Assembly (NCBI GenBank): GCA_024803745.1
Contig: JANJXV010000013.1
Span: forward strand, 30,360,001 to 30,424,000
DNA length: 64,000 nt
Source of the DNA: Megascapheus bottae
Lineage: Eukaryota > Chordata > Mammalia > Rodentia > Geomyidae
Direction: 5' to 3'
Shown: piece after piece, positions 48,245 through 58,954 of the stretch
How the letters are laid out: the number at the start of each line of letters is the position of its first letter
How positions within the stretch are numbered: the first letter of the stretch is position 1
Translations under genes and position numbers: made by a program
Notes under the pieces: generated by a model
The model's input: the letters and a program-made list of their open reading frames with translations, nothing else
What the model was told of the DNA's origin: nothing
Databases searched by the model: none

Positions 48245-49059
48245 AAGATAGGCTCCTTAATGGAAAGACTTAGAAAAAATCTTATTAAGTGAAGTAAGCC
48301 AGACTCAAAGGAACTTAGGCTCAATGGTTTCCCTCATTTGTCATAATCAGTAGAAACCTTGGGCTCTACCAACAGAGATTTGCAATAGAGAAAAACCTAG
48401 ATATATAAGGCCATATAGTATGACGCTAAATGAAAGGACCTCTAGGATATAGAAACAAAAGCCATATAATGAATGATTTTTGTCCTTAATGTACTATGTT
48501 ATCTCTCATCTCTTTTGCTAACCCTTGATTATCTCATATTGTTACAATATCTTACTTTGTTATCTGATATATTGGATATATTTGTATTTGGTTATTTGAA
48601 ATTGAATAGGGAAGGGGAGAAAACAAGATGAGGGGTGGGGGCGGGGGGAGGGAAATGGGGACCAAGACATGAGAAAGGGTATCAATGTATGTGACTTAAT
48701 ATACCTTCTATCTGGCAAATATAATATAACCCGTCTATTAATTACAATAAAAATATATGAAAAAAACTATTCAGAAAAAGGCAGAAGTGATACTGTGGCT
48801 CAAGTAGTAGAGGGCTGGCCTTGAGCAAAAGAAGCTCAGAGGCAGCACTCAGGACTTGAGTTCAAGCACCAGGACTGGCTAAAATAAATAAATAAAATAA
48901 TAAATGAAATAAAAACACAACCTAATAATCTTTGATGCTTTTCTGCTCTTGAAAAGGCCAATTTCCTTCTATGGCTGTGAGTCAAGCTTTGCTGTATACC
49001 ACAAATTTTAATAAATTTGTTGTCATTTAGTTCAAAATTAAAAAAAGATAGGCTCCTTA
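48245..49059 (+). mobile_element. L1 with 3' transduction, 15-bp TSDs
   Basis: Perfect TSD 'aagataggctcctta' at 48245-48259 and 49045-49059. The insert holds L1 ORF2 end and 3' UTR (48260 to about 48770, G-rich tract 48609-48660). This is followed without a new TSD by SINE right-arm sequence (about 48775-48890) and about 150 bp of unrelated unique-looking DNA, closing with a second A-rich tail next to the right TSD. The plain reading is that transcription ran past the L1 polyadenylation site in the source locus and the downstream DNA was copied along. Confidence 0.9.
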
Positions 49060-49215
49060 GGCTCATGCTTATAATCCTAGCTACTCAAGAGGATGAGATC
49101 TGAGGATCACTGTTCTAAGGAGCCCCAAGCAGGAAAGCCCATAACACTCTTTTTCCATCTAGGCTTGATCTCAGGGATGGAGCACTGTCCTTATGCTTTC
49201 CTCAAGAGTAGAACT

Positions 49216-49936
49216 TGGAAAACGTCATATTAAATGAAGCAGGCTAGACTCAAAGAAACATAATCTCAAAGGTTTCCCTCGGGGCTGGGAGTTTGGCCTA
49301 GTGGTAGAGTGTTTGCCTAACATGCACGAATACCTGGGTTCGATTCCTCGGTACCACATACATAGAAAAAAGCTGGAAGTGGTGCTGAGGCTCAAGTGGT
49401 AGAACTATAGCCTTGAGAAAGTCTAAGGACAGTGCTCAGGCCCTGAGCTCAAGCCCAGGACTGGCAAAAAAAAAAAATCAATATCAAAGGTTTCCCTCAT
49501 TTGTAATAGTACAAAACTTGGACTCTCCTAGCAGAGGATTACAATAGTTCAAAACCTAGATACATAAGGCCATATAGGATGAGGCTAAATGAAAGGACCT
49601 CCAGGACATGGAAAAAAGAGCTATATAATGAATGATTGTTGTTCTTAATGTACTAGGTTATTTCTAATCTCTTGTTGTCCCTTGGTTATTCTCATATTGT
49701 TACAACATCTTACCTTGTAATCTGCTATATTGTGTATATATATATATATATTTGTTTGTTTATTTGAAATAGGAAAGGGAATGGGGAAAACAAGATGAGT
49801 AGAAGGGGGGTGGGGAGGGAAATGGGGACAAAAACATGAGAAAGGGTATCAATGTTTGTGAAATAATGCTCCTTCTATCTGGAGAATATAATTGTAATCC
49901 CTCTATTAATTACAATAAAAATATATGGGAAAAAAA
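49216..49936 (+). mobile_element. 5'-truncated L1 split by a SINE
   Basis: Two pieces, about 49216-49280 and 49484-49936, rejoin to one L1 3' end: ORF2 tail codons, 3' UTR with polypurine block (about 49780-49825), 'aatataattgtaatccctct' and an A-rich end. The SINE between them has clean TSDs. Confidence 0.87.
49266..49498 (+). repeat. Young IDL-Geo SINE inside the L1, 15-bp TSDs
   Basis: Perfect TSD 'tcaaaggtttccctc' at 49266-49280 and 49484-49498. The SINE (49281-49483) has consensus A box 'tggcctagtgg' and B box 'gggttcgattcc', both arms, and a pure A run in the tail. It is the youngest layer of the nest. Confidence 0.95.
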
Positions 49937-50139
49937 GACTAGCACTCTACCACTTGAGCCACAGCACCACTTTTGGCTTTTCTATGTATATGGTACCAAG
50001 AAATCAAACCCAGTCTTCTTGCAGGCTAGAAAAGCACCTCATGAGACTCATATCCAATTAGCTACCAAAAAATAAAAATCAGAAATGAAGCTGTTGCTCA
50101 AGTGGTAGAATGCCAGCCTTTAGTTAATTTGCAATGGAA

Positions 50140-50590
50140 TCAAAGACATTCAGTACCCTATTGCATTCTGAGACACAAATAGCATCTATTAATTTTCTTT
50201 CAATCTCTTAATCTTTAGGCTCTAAACTCCTGTTAAATTAATCTAACTAAACTAACTGCTGTTTTGAACCACAGAGCAATTCTCATTCTGACTTTGTCTC
50301 CAAACTAGGTTCCAGTTTCAATCTTTAAATTTGCTCTGTTTGATGGACTCATCCATCTACAACTCTTGCCTCCATTCCCTGGCAACAGAAACATTCCATC
50401 TTCTTGAAAATAAGCTGTTGTGGTCAGATAACTCTCCCCAACTCCTACAACTCCTCTTTATTTAAAGGAGATAGATGTAGGCACTATACAGGCTTGAATT
50501 TGACTCAGACTTTGAACTATTTATTCACATTTCTTCCCCCAAATTTTTCGTTTTAAACCCCACCTATTAAATATTACATAAATACTTTAT
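50140..50590. other. Sequence without recognised features
   Basis: No gene or nameable repeat was seen. Confidence 0.5.
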
Positions 50591-50594
50591 CTGT

Positions 50595-50625
50595 TTGTGT
50601 GTGTGTGCGCGCACACGCGCGCGCG

Positions 50626-50716
<91 letters not shown>
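50595..50716. repeat. Compound (GT)n(CG)n(GA)38 microsatellite
   Basis: GT run 50595-50606, a GC/CG block 50607-50641 holding about 15 CpG steps with one 'acac' interruption, then 38 uninterrupted GA units (50641-50716). Alternating purine-pyrimidine next to polypurine gives both Z-DNA and triplex potential. An Arg/Glu repeat frame across it is an artefact. Confidence 0.97.
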
Positions 50717-50719
<3 letters not shown>

Positions 50720-50765
50720 ACTGGGGTTTGAACTCCAGCACCTATTGAGCTGCTATTTCCTTCTC
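50717..50765 (-). repeat. Scrap of ID-type SINE
   Basis: 'agtactggggtttgaactcc' looks like the complement of an old tRNA-Ala-type SINE 3' end. This would make the GA/CG/GT run the expanded tail of that SINE. Confidence 0.5.
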
Positions 50766-50769
50766 CCAG

Positions 50770-51745
50770 TTTCTATGTTTTCCTTTGGGTCTTTGTGCCT
50801 GCAAGTACTCCCCTTCCTATGCCTCAAGTGTATTTTGGATTACACAGCACCTAAAGGTATTCCACTACACTAAGATTAATTGTTAGGATCAAGTGTCCAT
50901 AACTTTTCTCCAGCTTAACCTTAAACAACCATCTTTCTACAGACTACCTTGTTAGGTAGTTGGGATTATGAGGCTTGGCCATTTTGCCTAGGGTTAAATT
51001 TTCCATAGATCTTAAAAAGATTACTTACCTATGGATCTTAAAATTTATTTCCATTCCAGGTCAGCATTGTCTTTTACCCTTCCTTTCTAATTTCACTAAC
51101 CCTTTTTAGTTGTCTTGCCACATGGTATTATAGTAAAATTCCAACACTACCTGACAATCTATAGTACTATACTTTGGTCCTTGAAACCTTTACATATCTT
51201 ATTTTCCAGATATTTATTTTCCACAAAAGCAGCCATCTTACATCCAAAATTTTCCCTTACTAACGATTACAGCGTATGTCAAGATTTGGGTTGTCTTCCA
51301 TTTCATTTTTCTTATTCCTTTAGAAAATGAACCATGTTGGTTAGAGAGAGAACAACTCAGTATTTATCCAAGTGCATTTCAGCAGATAGTGAAGGTCAAC
51401 TCTGAGTTTAATGAATAATAAAGGCCAATTCTGAGTTTAATTATTAATGCTATTAAGATAGCATTCATTATTTTAGTAATGTTATTAAAATAAATTAGAG
51501 GGCATACACCCCATGAGCTCACTGAGGAAAAAAAACCATGTTGAACATTGCTATCTTTCTCCTTCCTTTCTTAATTATATAGCTTACATTTTTCTTTTCT
51601 TGCTTTAAAATGTTCTTTTTTTCACTTGTTTATACCTCGCCCTTTCTCTTTAAGCCAGTAGTAACAGTTCATTCTGAAGTGAGAGTACATCTTGTTCTAC
51701 TTATTTTTGGTCATTCATGTTTGTTTGTTTGTTTTGTACTTTGTT
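50770..51745. other. Sequence without recognised genes
   Basis: A short imperfect duplication ('aactctgagtttaatgaata' / 'aattctgagtttaattatta') sits at about 51388-51450. Nothing else could be named. Confidence 0.5.
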
Positions 51746-51751
51746 GTTTAT

Positions 51752-51848
51752 TGGTTATAGGACTTGAACTCTGTGTCTAGGCACTGTTCCTAAGCTCTTT
51801 CACTCAAGGCAAGGATGCTACAACTTGAGCTATAGTTCTACTTCCTCT
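51752..51848 (-). repeat. Geo-arm SINE fragment, old
   Basis: 'aggacttgaactctgtgtct', 'aagctctttcactcaaggca' and 'cttgagctatagttctactt' match the SINE right arm with many changes. Confidence 0.72.
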
Positions 51849-51849
51849 T

Positions 51850-52635
51850 TGGTTATTCTTTCAGGTGAGTGATCGTGTGTTTTGAAGAAACACTTAGAAG
51901 AGTAAGAGTATTTTAAATTCAGTACAGTTCTTGAAAACACTTTCATTTGGCCAGAAGCCTTTTTGTTTTGAATTGTTCTTGTAGAGATTGTCAACAGAAG
52001 TAGTTATAAGCAAGGTCACTTTGTTTTGCATTTCTTCTTGGCTTAGGACCTGCTCAGAAATTTCCTTCCTCAGTGGGAATAGAGAAAAGAAAGCAACTTT
52101 TTCCCTAAAAGTTACCTGAGTTACCTTGGAAACAATTGTGATTCCTGACAGGAAAGTTTTATCTTTAGAGAGTGAGAGCATCTTTCAATATAGTGGTTAT
52201 AATTTATCAAAAGGAATAACTAAGGAAGAGAGATGAATTCTGTTTTACATTTTGAGGAAAGCATAAGGCTTAGGTTGAAATTTTCAGTTTCAGAAAGAGA
52301 AGAGGATTCTCTGAGGAGAAAGTGCTGAGCAGACATCATCCGCAAATACTTTACTGAAGCCACACTTTAATTTTCAGTAGGGTTGAACCATGGGTAGGTA
52401 TTTTTTTCATTCGTTATATGTACCATATCAAATATGTGAAAATTTTAGTATTTGAGAATCCAAGAAGCCACAGGGAATATAATAAAAATTATGTTTGTCT
52501 CTAGAGAGGGAAAAACATTAATATTTTTCCAGAAGAACTATTATGAACTATATGAAATTTATGTAAGTATTAGTACTGTGTCTTCAAAAAGAGACTGGGA
52601 TATAGATTAATTAGGTAAAGAAATAACAGCCTTGT
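51850..52635. other. Unassigned sequence with an unexplained 95-codon frame
   Basis: On the minus strand 51894-52181 is open for 95 codons with a fairly balanced amino-acid composition (K, E, S, T, F, N, V). I recognise no family, see no convincing flanking splice sites, and treat it as a possible chance frame or decayed exon. Confidence 0.3.
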
Positions 52636-52637
52636 TT

Positions 52638-52862
52638 AAGAACCTAGAGAAAGGGGCCGGGAGTTTGGCCTAGTGGTAGAATGCTTGCCTAGCATGCACA
52701 AAGACCCGGGTTCGATTCCTCGGTACCACATACATAGAAAAAAAGCCGGAAGTGGTGCTGAGGCTCAAGTGGTAGAGCTCTAGCCTTGAGAAAGTCCAAG
52801 GACAGTGCTCAGGCCCTGAGCTCAAGCCCAGGACTGGCAAAAAAAAAAAGAACCTAGAGAAA
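52638..52862 (+). repeat. Young IDL-Geo SINE with perfect 15-bp TSDs
   Basis: TSD 'aagaacctagagaaa' at 52638-52652 and 52848-52862. The SINE (52653-52847) reads as consensus: 'gccgggagtttggcctagtg', B box 'gggttcgattcc', 'gccggaagtggtgctgaggc', 'gagctcaagcccaggactgg' and a short pure A tail. It is the best candidate here for a recent, possibly polymorphic insertion. Confidence 0.97.
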
Positions 52863-52864
52863 AA

Positions 52865-53055
52865 TAGTGTCAGGATTCCAAATAGATCATGCTCCCACAT
52901 CACTATTTTAAAAATTACCTTGTTAATAAAATGATAACTACATTTTACATCTATATAAGGAAATGTTTACAGTAATTCAGTTGCCTTACCTAAAAAAGGA
53001 AATCTTTAGTTATTAATAATCTCCTAGTCTACACAGCTAAAGTACTATTTATCAA
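52865..53055. other. Sequence without recognised features
   Basis: Short AT-rich spacer. Confidence 0.5.
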
Positions 53056-53952
53056 TATGGTTTTGTAATTTTTTTTATATTTTTTATTGTAATCAATAAA
53101 AGGGTTACATGATATTTGCCAGATAGAAGGTGCATTAATTCACATACATTGATAGCCTTTCACATGTCTTGGTCCCCATTACCCTCCCCCCACTCCCCAT
53201 CTTGTTTTCTCCCCTTCCCTATCCAATTTCAAATAACCAAATACAAATATATCCAATATATCAGATAACAAAGTGAGATACTGTAACAATATGAGATAAC
53301 CAAGGGACAGCAAAAGAGATGAGAGATAACATAGTACCTTAAGGACAGCAAGCATCCATTATATGGCTTTTGTTTCTATATCCTAGATATCCTTTCAATT
53401 AGCGTCATACTATATGGCCTTTTGTATCAAGGTTTTGCTCTATTGCAAATCTCTGCTAGGAGAGCCCAAGGTTTCTACTGATTATGACAAATGAGGGAAC
53501 CATTGAGCCTATGTTCCTTTGAGTTTGGCTTACTTCACTTAATATGATCTTTCCTAAGTCTTTCCATTTCCTAACAAATGGGGCGATGTTTTTTCTGACA
53601 GCAGCATAGAATTCCATTGTGGACAAATACCACATCTTGTTGATCCATTCATCAACTGAGGGACATCTAGGTTGGTTCCATATCTTTGCAATGAACATTG
53701 TTGTGCTGGTGGATTTAGTATGTCCTTGTTTCTGGATGGTTGGGTAAATGCCAAGTAGTGGAATTGCTGGGTCATAGGTGAGCTCTATGTTTAGTCTTTT
53801 GAGGCACTCCAGTTAGAATGGCCAGGATCAGGAAAACTAATAACAGCAGATGCTGGAGGAGATGTGACCAGGAGGGATCACTACTACCCTGTTGGTGGGA
53901 GTGCAAACTCGTTCAACCACTATGGAAAGCAGTATGGTTTTGTAATTTTTTT
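53056..53952 (-). mobile_element. Twin-primed L1 with 20-bp TSDs
   Basis: TSD 'tatggttttgtaattttttt' at 53056-53075 and 53933-53952. The 3' part is on the minus strand (53076 to about 53807: tail complement, 3' UTR, ORF2 end with 'IWNQPRCPSVDEWINKMWYL'). The 5' part is inverted (about 53808-53937, 'ccagttagaatggccaggat' to 'aaagcagtatgg'). The pieces abut in L1 coordinates with about 2 bp missing. 'agtatgg' belongs both to L1 and to the start of the target repeat, as expected if the target strand primed on L1 RNA by microhomology. In the inverted part the zinc-knuckle His is Pro. Confidence 0.94.
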
Positions 53953-54064
53953 AAGGAGGAACAAAAAGACATCCCAGAAAGGACAAAAGAAGCATCAGCA
54001 AATTCTATCATTATATTCAATATACACTGTTTAAAAAAAAATAACTATGCAACTTGTGGACAGA

Positions 54065-54190
54065 GATTGGAGAGGGAGATAGGAGTAAGCAAAGGAAGGG
54101 GTGACATTTTTCCATGAAGAATTGTACTTGTTGCCTGGCTTATGGAATTGTAATTTCTTTGTACAACTCCTTAATAATGCCTGTTTTAAA
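54065..54190 (+). mobile_element. L1-type 3' terminus, diverged
   Basis: 'agaattgtacttgttgcctg', 'gcttatggaattgtaatttc' and 'tttgtacaactccttaataa' parallel the terminal 100 bp of L1 3' UTRs in rough form only. Confidence 0.45.
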
Positions 54191-54199
54191 AAAGTAAAT

Positions 54200-55030
54200 T
54201 CCCAATACAGCAGCTGTGGTAGAAGTTGACAAGCTTGTTCTATAAAGAGACATATATCAAATATTTAATAATTTGCAAAATCATATAAATTCTTGCAAAC
54301 ACTACTTTGTGGTTAATATCTAAACCATTGCAAGGAAATGTATTAAAAACTGTCACATTGAATATTATAGGCACTGAAATTTGAATTCTATATACTGTTC
54401 ACTTGTGACAAAATCTCTTTTGGTTAATTTGTATCAAGTCTTTAAAAATAAAGGCAATTCTTAGAAGTTCATGCAAAAACAGACTTGTATATTGGTGAGT
54501 AATTACTTTTCATTTTATGTCGAACTCTTCCTTTGGAAACAGAACTGTAGTGTGGACTTGGTGAGTATATATGCAATTATAGTAATTATTCACTAAGAAC
54601 ATGTTCTTTCAAACATTGCATTTATAAACTGCTTTGTTAAGTGACAACCCCTTTATACAACTACTTAACAATACTAAAATAAAATACATTCTTTTTATAG
54701 ATACCACAAGTTAGAAACTGTAATTGGACCTTGACATCTGCCAGTGAATTAGCATTGTTACTTCTTAGACTTTATATTGTAATGAGAAATGGGCACAGAT
54801 TTTCATTAGCCAATTTTTACATACATGTGCATTGTTAACTCCAGTAAAGTAATAGTAAAGTTTTTAGTCAGCAAGAAAAATGAATTTGTCTTCCATTTTA
54901 ATTAACAATAATATATTAAACATTGAAAGATTTCTTAAACTAAATCTCAGGTACAGTATTTATGTTATATATGATCAAAGTAGCTACTTAGCTACTTAGA
55001 TAGCTAGATAACATAATGTAAACTGCTAGA
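54200..55030. other. Sequence without recognised features
   Basis: No gene or nameable repeat, except a faint L1-end-like 'acaacccctttatacaacta' near 54645. Confidence 0.5.
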
Positions 55031-55035
55031 AATGA

Positions 55036-55210
55036 ATGAGAGGAGACTAAGAAAGAACAATGTAGATAAAATAGACTATCAAATTATACCATATGCTTAT
55101 ACATATCATAATGAAAACTTCTGGAAAGTATAGAAGTGGGAGGAGACTAAGAATAATACAGATAAGGTAGATTATCAAAGTTTACCATATGTTTATACAT
55201 ATGTATCACA
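55036..55210 (+). repeat. Diverged tandem duplication, unit about 99 bp
   Basis: 'gaggagactaagaaagaaca' to 'accatatgcttatacatatc' (55036-55117) is repeated as 'gaggagactaagaataatac' to 'accatatgtttatacatatg' (55134-55210). The text resembles an old L1 3' UTR end, so this may be two L1 ends rather than a unique-sequence duplication. Confidence 0.7.
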
Positions 55211-55214
55211 TATA

Positions 55215-58200
55215 CATGTGTGTCTTATATATCACATGAAACCTATTCATGTAATGTACATCAATTGTTTTAAAAGTTTTTCAGAGGAAACCATTTCTCT
55301 TTTCTGTCCTATGTAGGTCTTGGTTATTATTCTCAAAAAAACCTATGAAGCAAGGTGTGCTAATTAGCCATCTCAAGGAGAGAATAAAAGACTCTTCCTG
55401 GTTAAAAATATTGTTCATGTATCCAATGAATATCAATATGATATCATTAAATGCCCAGAAGAACTATGTATAACATACTCTATAGAGTTACACAGGCCTA
55501 ATCTGTTTTCCCCTTAATTTTGAAAAACTTAACAAGTTCTTAATGTATAGACATTTTAAAAACCTTCTTCATATCCTGAGAAATTCCCATTTAGCTACAT
55601 AAAAATCAAGCATAATTAAAATTGCACACAATATATTTATCACTAATATGTCTTTCATATAAGCATACTCTACAATTATATACCATTTTCTAAAACACCC
55701 CTAAGTGAAAAGTATTACAGTGATTTTTTTCAGTTCTGTATGTGAGGATTTTCAAATTTTCCTTCTCAATTAAGATGCCAATTATTCTCACAAATGACAA
55801 CTATGTAATTTTTCTTCACATAAATTCCTTTTCATATTTTAGATACCACTTCTCTAATCATTTCTGACTGAAAATTACATTTCCATTGTTACTAAACTTG
55901 ACTTTTTATTCTCCAAATAAGAGAAACATTATTATCAAGATTATTGTACTGAGTAAATCATTGAATGTATATGGAGTTACTGCATCTGAATTAGAATCTC
56001 TCTTATAAAATATTTTTACCTGGTATTGCCTTAATATTTTCATAACAAAGTTAATGCATCAGTTCTGCTGCTTCCAAGCCAACAGTGATGATAAACATCC
56101 ATTTCTCCAAGTCCAATCTAGAAGAAAATATATATACATAAATATAACTATATATATGAAGGGAATTGAACTTATAAATGTGAAAGCATGTAACCTATGA
56201 ATTTGTTTTTAGGACATTGACAAAATCTGAGCTAAATCTGAGCAGTATATATAAAGCATACAATTGATAAACATATTTATCATTTCAATTTTATGTCTTA
56301 CACACAAGTATAATAGAAAATTAGGTGAAAATTTTTGTGTCTGTGTTAACTGCCCCTAATTTTCCATTTTTTTATCCTTAGAGATGGATATTTGATTTAC
56401 TTTTGATTGCAAGGATATTATAGTAATCCTTTGGGAATTCACTTGGTTCTTTCCATCATATTTGTTGTTGTTGTTCTTGTTGTTGTTGTTCAGTATTTCA
56501 TTTTACTGAGTCTTAAATTTATTCTGTTAAATACTCTTTTTTAATTTAAGTTTTTATTTTTGCTTTCTCTTTTCTCTCCTTATTCCATTTTTAGAGAACA
56601 TGAATCCCCAAGTTTAATGTTCTGGTTCTACTCATATCATGATTCGAAAGTTGTATTTACACAATTTATAAACTGTCATTTGCAATATATATGCACATAA
56701 TATCCCCTTTTTTATATTGCCTTTCTTCAGAAGTAGAGTTGAAATGTGTCAGGAGACAGCAATTATCTTAGACCATTTAGAGAAGACAGCTTAGGTTTCA
56801 AATAGATTAACCCAATTCCCCTTTGATTCCTTCTTCAACACAGAATAAACATTGTTTCTTTTCATTTCTTTTCTCTTTCCTTTCCTTTTTTTCTTTCATC
56901 CCTTTTCTACTCTTTCCTTTCTGTCATTTACGTCCTCCACCACACTTATTTCCTGTCATCTTTTCTTTTTCTCACTCCCCTAAAACTAATACCCCTCCCA
57001 CTCAAATACATTCCAGGAAAATACCCTTCCTGATTATTAACCATTCTTCTTCCCACTTGCTCTGCCAACTAATTTTGAAACCTAGCTGATGGGACCAAAC
57101 TTACAAGATACAATGATTTCTTTAAAAAAACAAGATTATCTCTTAAACTTGTAATAAATCTCCTTTATCACAGTACTTTAGCCAAAACATGCTGTATTTA
57201 TTTGTTCATTCTTCATTTTGTAAGCATTTTCTTTGCTGCCATTCATCTTAATGCAACTGGAATTCATTTACATTTTACTGTTCCAGTGATCCCTGAATCT
57301 TTGCTCATGATATTCATCTCAAAGGATGAATGCTTTCTTTTTCACCTAGCTCTTTTCTGTAGGGTTAATAAATAAGATTTATTTCATGTAATCTGGAAGC
57401 ACATATACACTATACATACATATATTTTTCCTGCATCAAGTATTTTTATTTATTAACTATTACTTTAAACAATTCTCTTTATAAAAGAATCCTGAGATAT
57501 TTCTATGATTTACTTTTCTCAAACTGGAGATGCATATTTGCTCACCCTGCTTATTGATGGGTACATAATCATGTTTTATATTCTAGTAATCCTCTTCTTA
57601 CCTGCTGACTTCTGCAGGAGTTGTGCTAACCATCTTTCTGCTTTCCCTCTCTTTGTGCTCTACTGCTTCTGTGCTGTGTGAAGCAGATCTCTCAGGTAGT
57701 TACCTCTTCTTGTTTTTCTTCATAAAGAAGAGCAGAGTTAATAATAGAGGTTTTCTCAGCAGTCAGCTACTTTCTAAGTAAAATGAGTTGAACTTCACGA
57801 TGCCAGCAGCCAATTCCCTAACAGTGAGAGAAGGACATTTCTATCTTGCTTGTTACTTTTGTTTTAAAGATGAAAGTCGGTGCCACTGACTATATGTTGT
57901 TTTATCTTCTTTGATCTTAAGAGTTCCATTTCCTTTCTAGATGCCGGCATTTTACAAATCAAATCTGTTTTATAACGCACATGGAGAGCTGAACATAGGA
58001 AGATAACATATTAGCTTTTCTAACTACCCTGATGACTGCCAATGGTTTTTCCAGCTAAAGTTGAAGAGCAAGTGACATCTCTTCCCATCTTCTTTTACAT
58101 TTTTTAAAATAAATGCAGTATTGATACTGAGAGCCTGGAGTTTTAAATTTTACTTAATATTTCACCAGGCTTATCAAAAGTGGAGAACATTATACCAATC

Positions 58201-58705
58201 TACCAAGTTTGATAAATTATGGAGGATGCATTTTTTGCTTAGAGATCATGAACTTGAAAATACGTGTGAATATGCCCAAATCTACTAACAGAATACATAG
58301 TTTGTACGTACTATAGCATGGATACTGTATGTTGAAATCTACTGATTCACTGGCTTTTTACTAGAAGACTAGAAGAACTGAGAATGCTGATCTTGCCAAT
58401 GTAGGCAGTGATACCCATGAAGATTTAGTTGGTACTGGTCTGGATGTCTGGATAACCTATACATCTCAGCCTTTGGTCCAATCTATAGTTTTGATAACAC
58501 TTATGCATATGGCTGACCTTCAATATATTCCCCAAAGAAAAACTGCATTTCCTAATATCTCCTTTACCACCTGACATCTTGAACCTGTGCCTTTGAGCAT
58601 AAATCAGTAGATGCAGGGTTGTATATACTCTCAAGAGTAAGGCATAATAAGAGCATAACTTCTTCCTGGATTATACTGAAAATATTTGTCATACAAGCTC
58701 AGCCA
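55215..58705. other. AT-rich sequence without recognised genes
   Basis: Contains a (GTT)n-like run (about 56464-56490) and a long pyrimidine-rich tract (about 56855-57000). A somewhat more GC-balanced part (57590-57850) shows no recognisable exon. Confidence 0.5.
56855..57000. repeat. Pyrimidine-rich low-complexity tract
   Basis: Mostly C/T with interspersed A; an F/S/P-rich frame across it is a composition artefact. Confidence 0.7.
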
Positions 58706-58709
58706 TTAA

Positions 58710-58950
58710 GCTGGGTGCTGATGGCTCATGCCTGAAATCTTAGCTTCTCAGGAGGCTGAGATATACTAAGTACATTGCAAAGCCAACCCACACAAAAAAA
58801 GTCTATGAGACCCTGATCTCTGCAAAACCTCACACAAAGCCAGAATTAGAGCTGTGACTCAAGTGGTAGAGAATTGGCCTTGAGCAAAAACAAGAAAAAA
58901 AAGATCAGGGATAATATCCAAGTTCTGAGTTCAAACTTCAAGACCTGTGC
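58710..58950 (+). repeat. 7SL/B1-like + Geo-arm SINE, old copy
   Basis: 'gctgggtgctgatggctcat', 'ttctcaggaggctgagatat', 'gctgtgactcaagtggtaga' and 'tctgagttcaaacttcaaga'. It has small insertions in the middle and right arm. Confidence 0.87.
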
Positions 58951-58954
58951 AACA

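Larger units (their letters stand above)
49140..50032 (-). repeat. IDL-Geo SINE split by an L1
   Basis: The left half (about 49146-49215, 'cttgatctcagggatggagc', 'actgtccttatgctttcctc') and right half (about 49941-50030, 'ctctaccacttgagccacag', 'gtaccaagaaatcaaaccca') rejoin to one reverse SINE. The inserted L1 is flanked by imperfect copies 'aagagtagaac' / 'aagactagcac'. Confidence 0.82.
48251..50135 (+). repeat. Outer 7SL/B1-like SINE split by nested insertions
   Basis: Its pieces are the start of the left arm before and inside the TSD of the transducing L1, 'ggctcatgcttataatccta' with 'agatctgaggatcactgttc' at 49060-49140, and 'ctcatatccaattagctacc' with 'tgttgctcaagtggtagaat' at 50032-50135. 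Between them sit the transducing L1 and a reverse IDL-Geo SINE. This is the oldest layer of the nest. Confidence 0.78.

Noticed and set aside
50595..50873. Arg/Glu-repeat protein frame
   Set aside because: It is the translation of the CG and GA microsatellite, not a gene.
49266..53000. Possible tRNA genes from A and B boxes
   Set aside because: The boxes belong to ID-like SINE arms with tails and TSDs. No stretch folds as a full tRNA with acceptor stem by eye.
56823..57089. F/S/P-rich 88-codon frame
   Set aside because: Composition artefact of a pyrimidine-rich tract.
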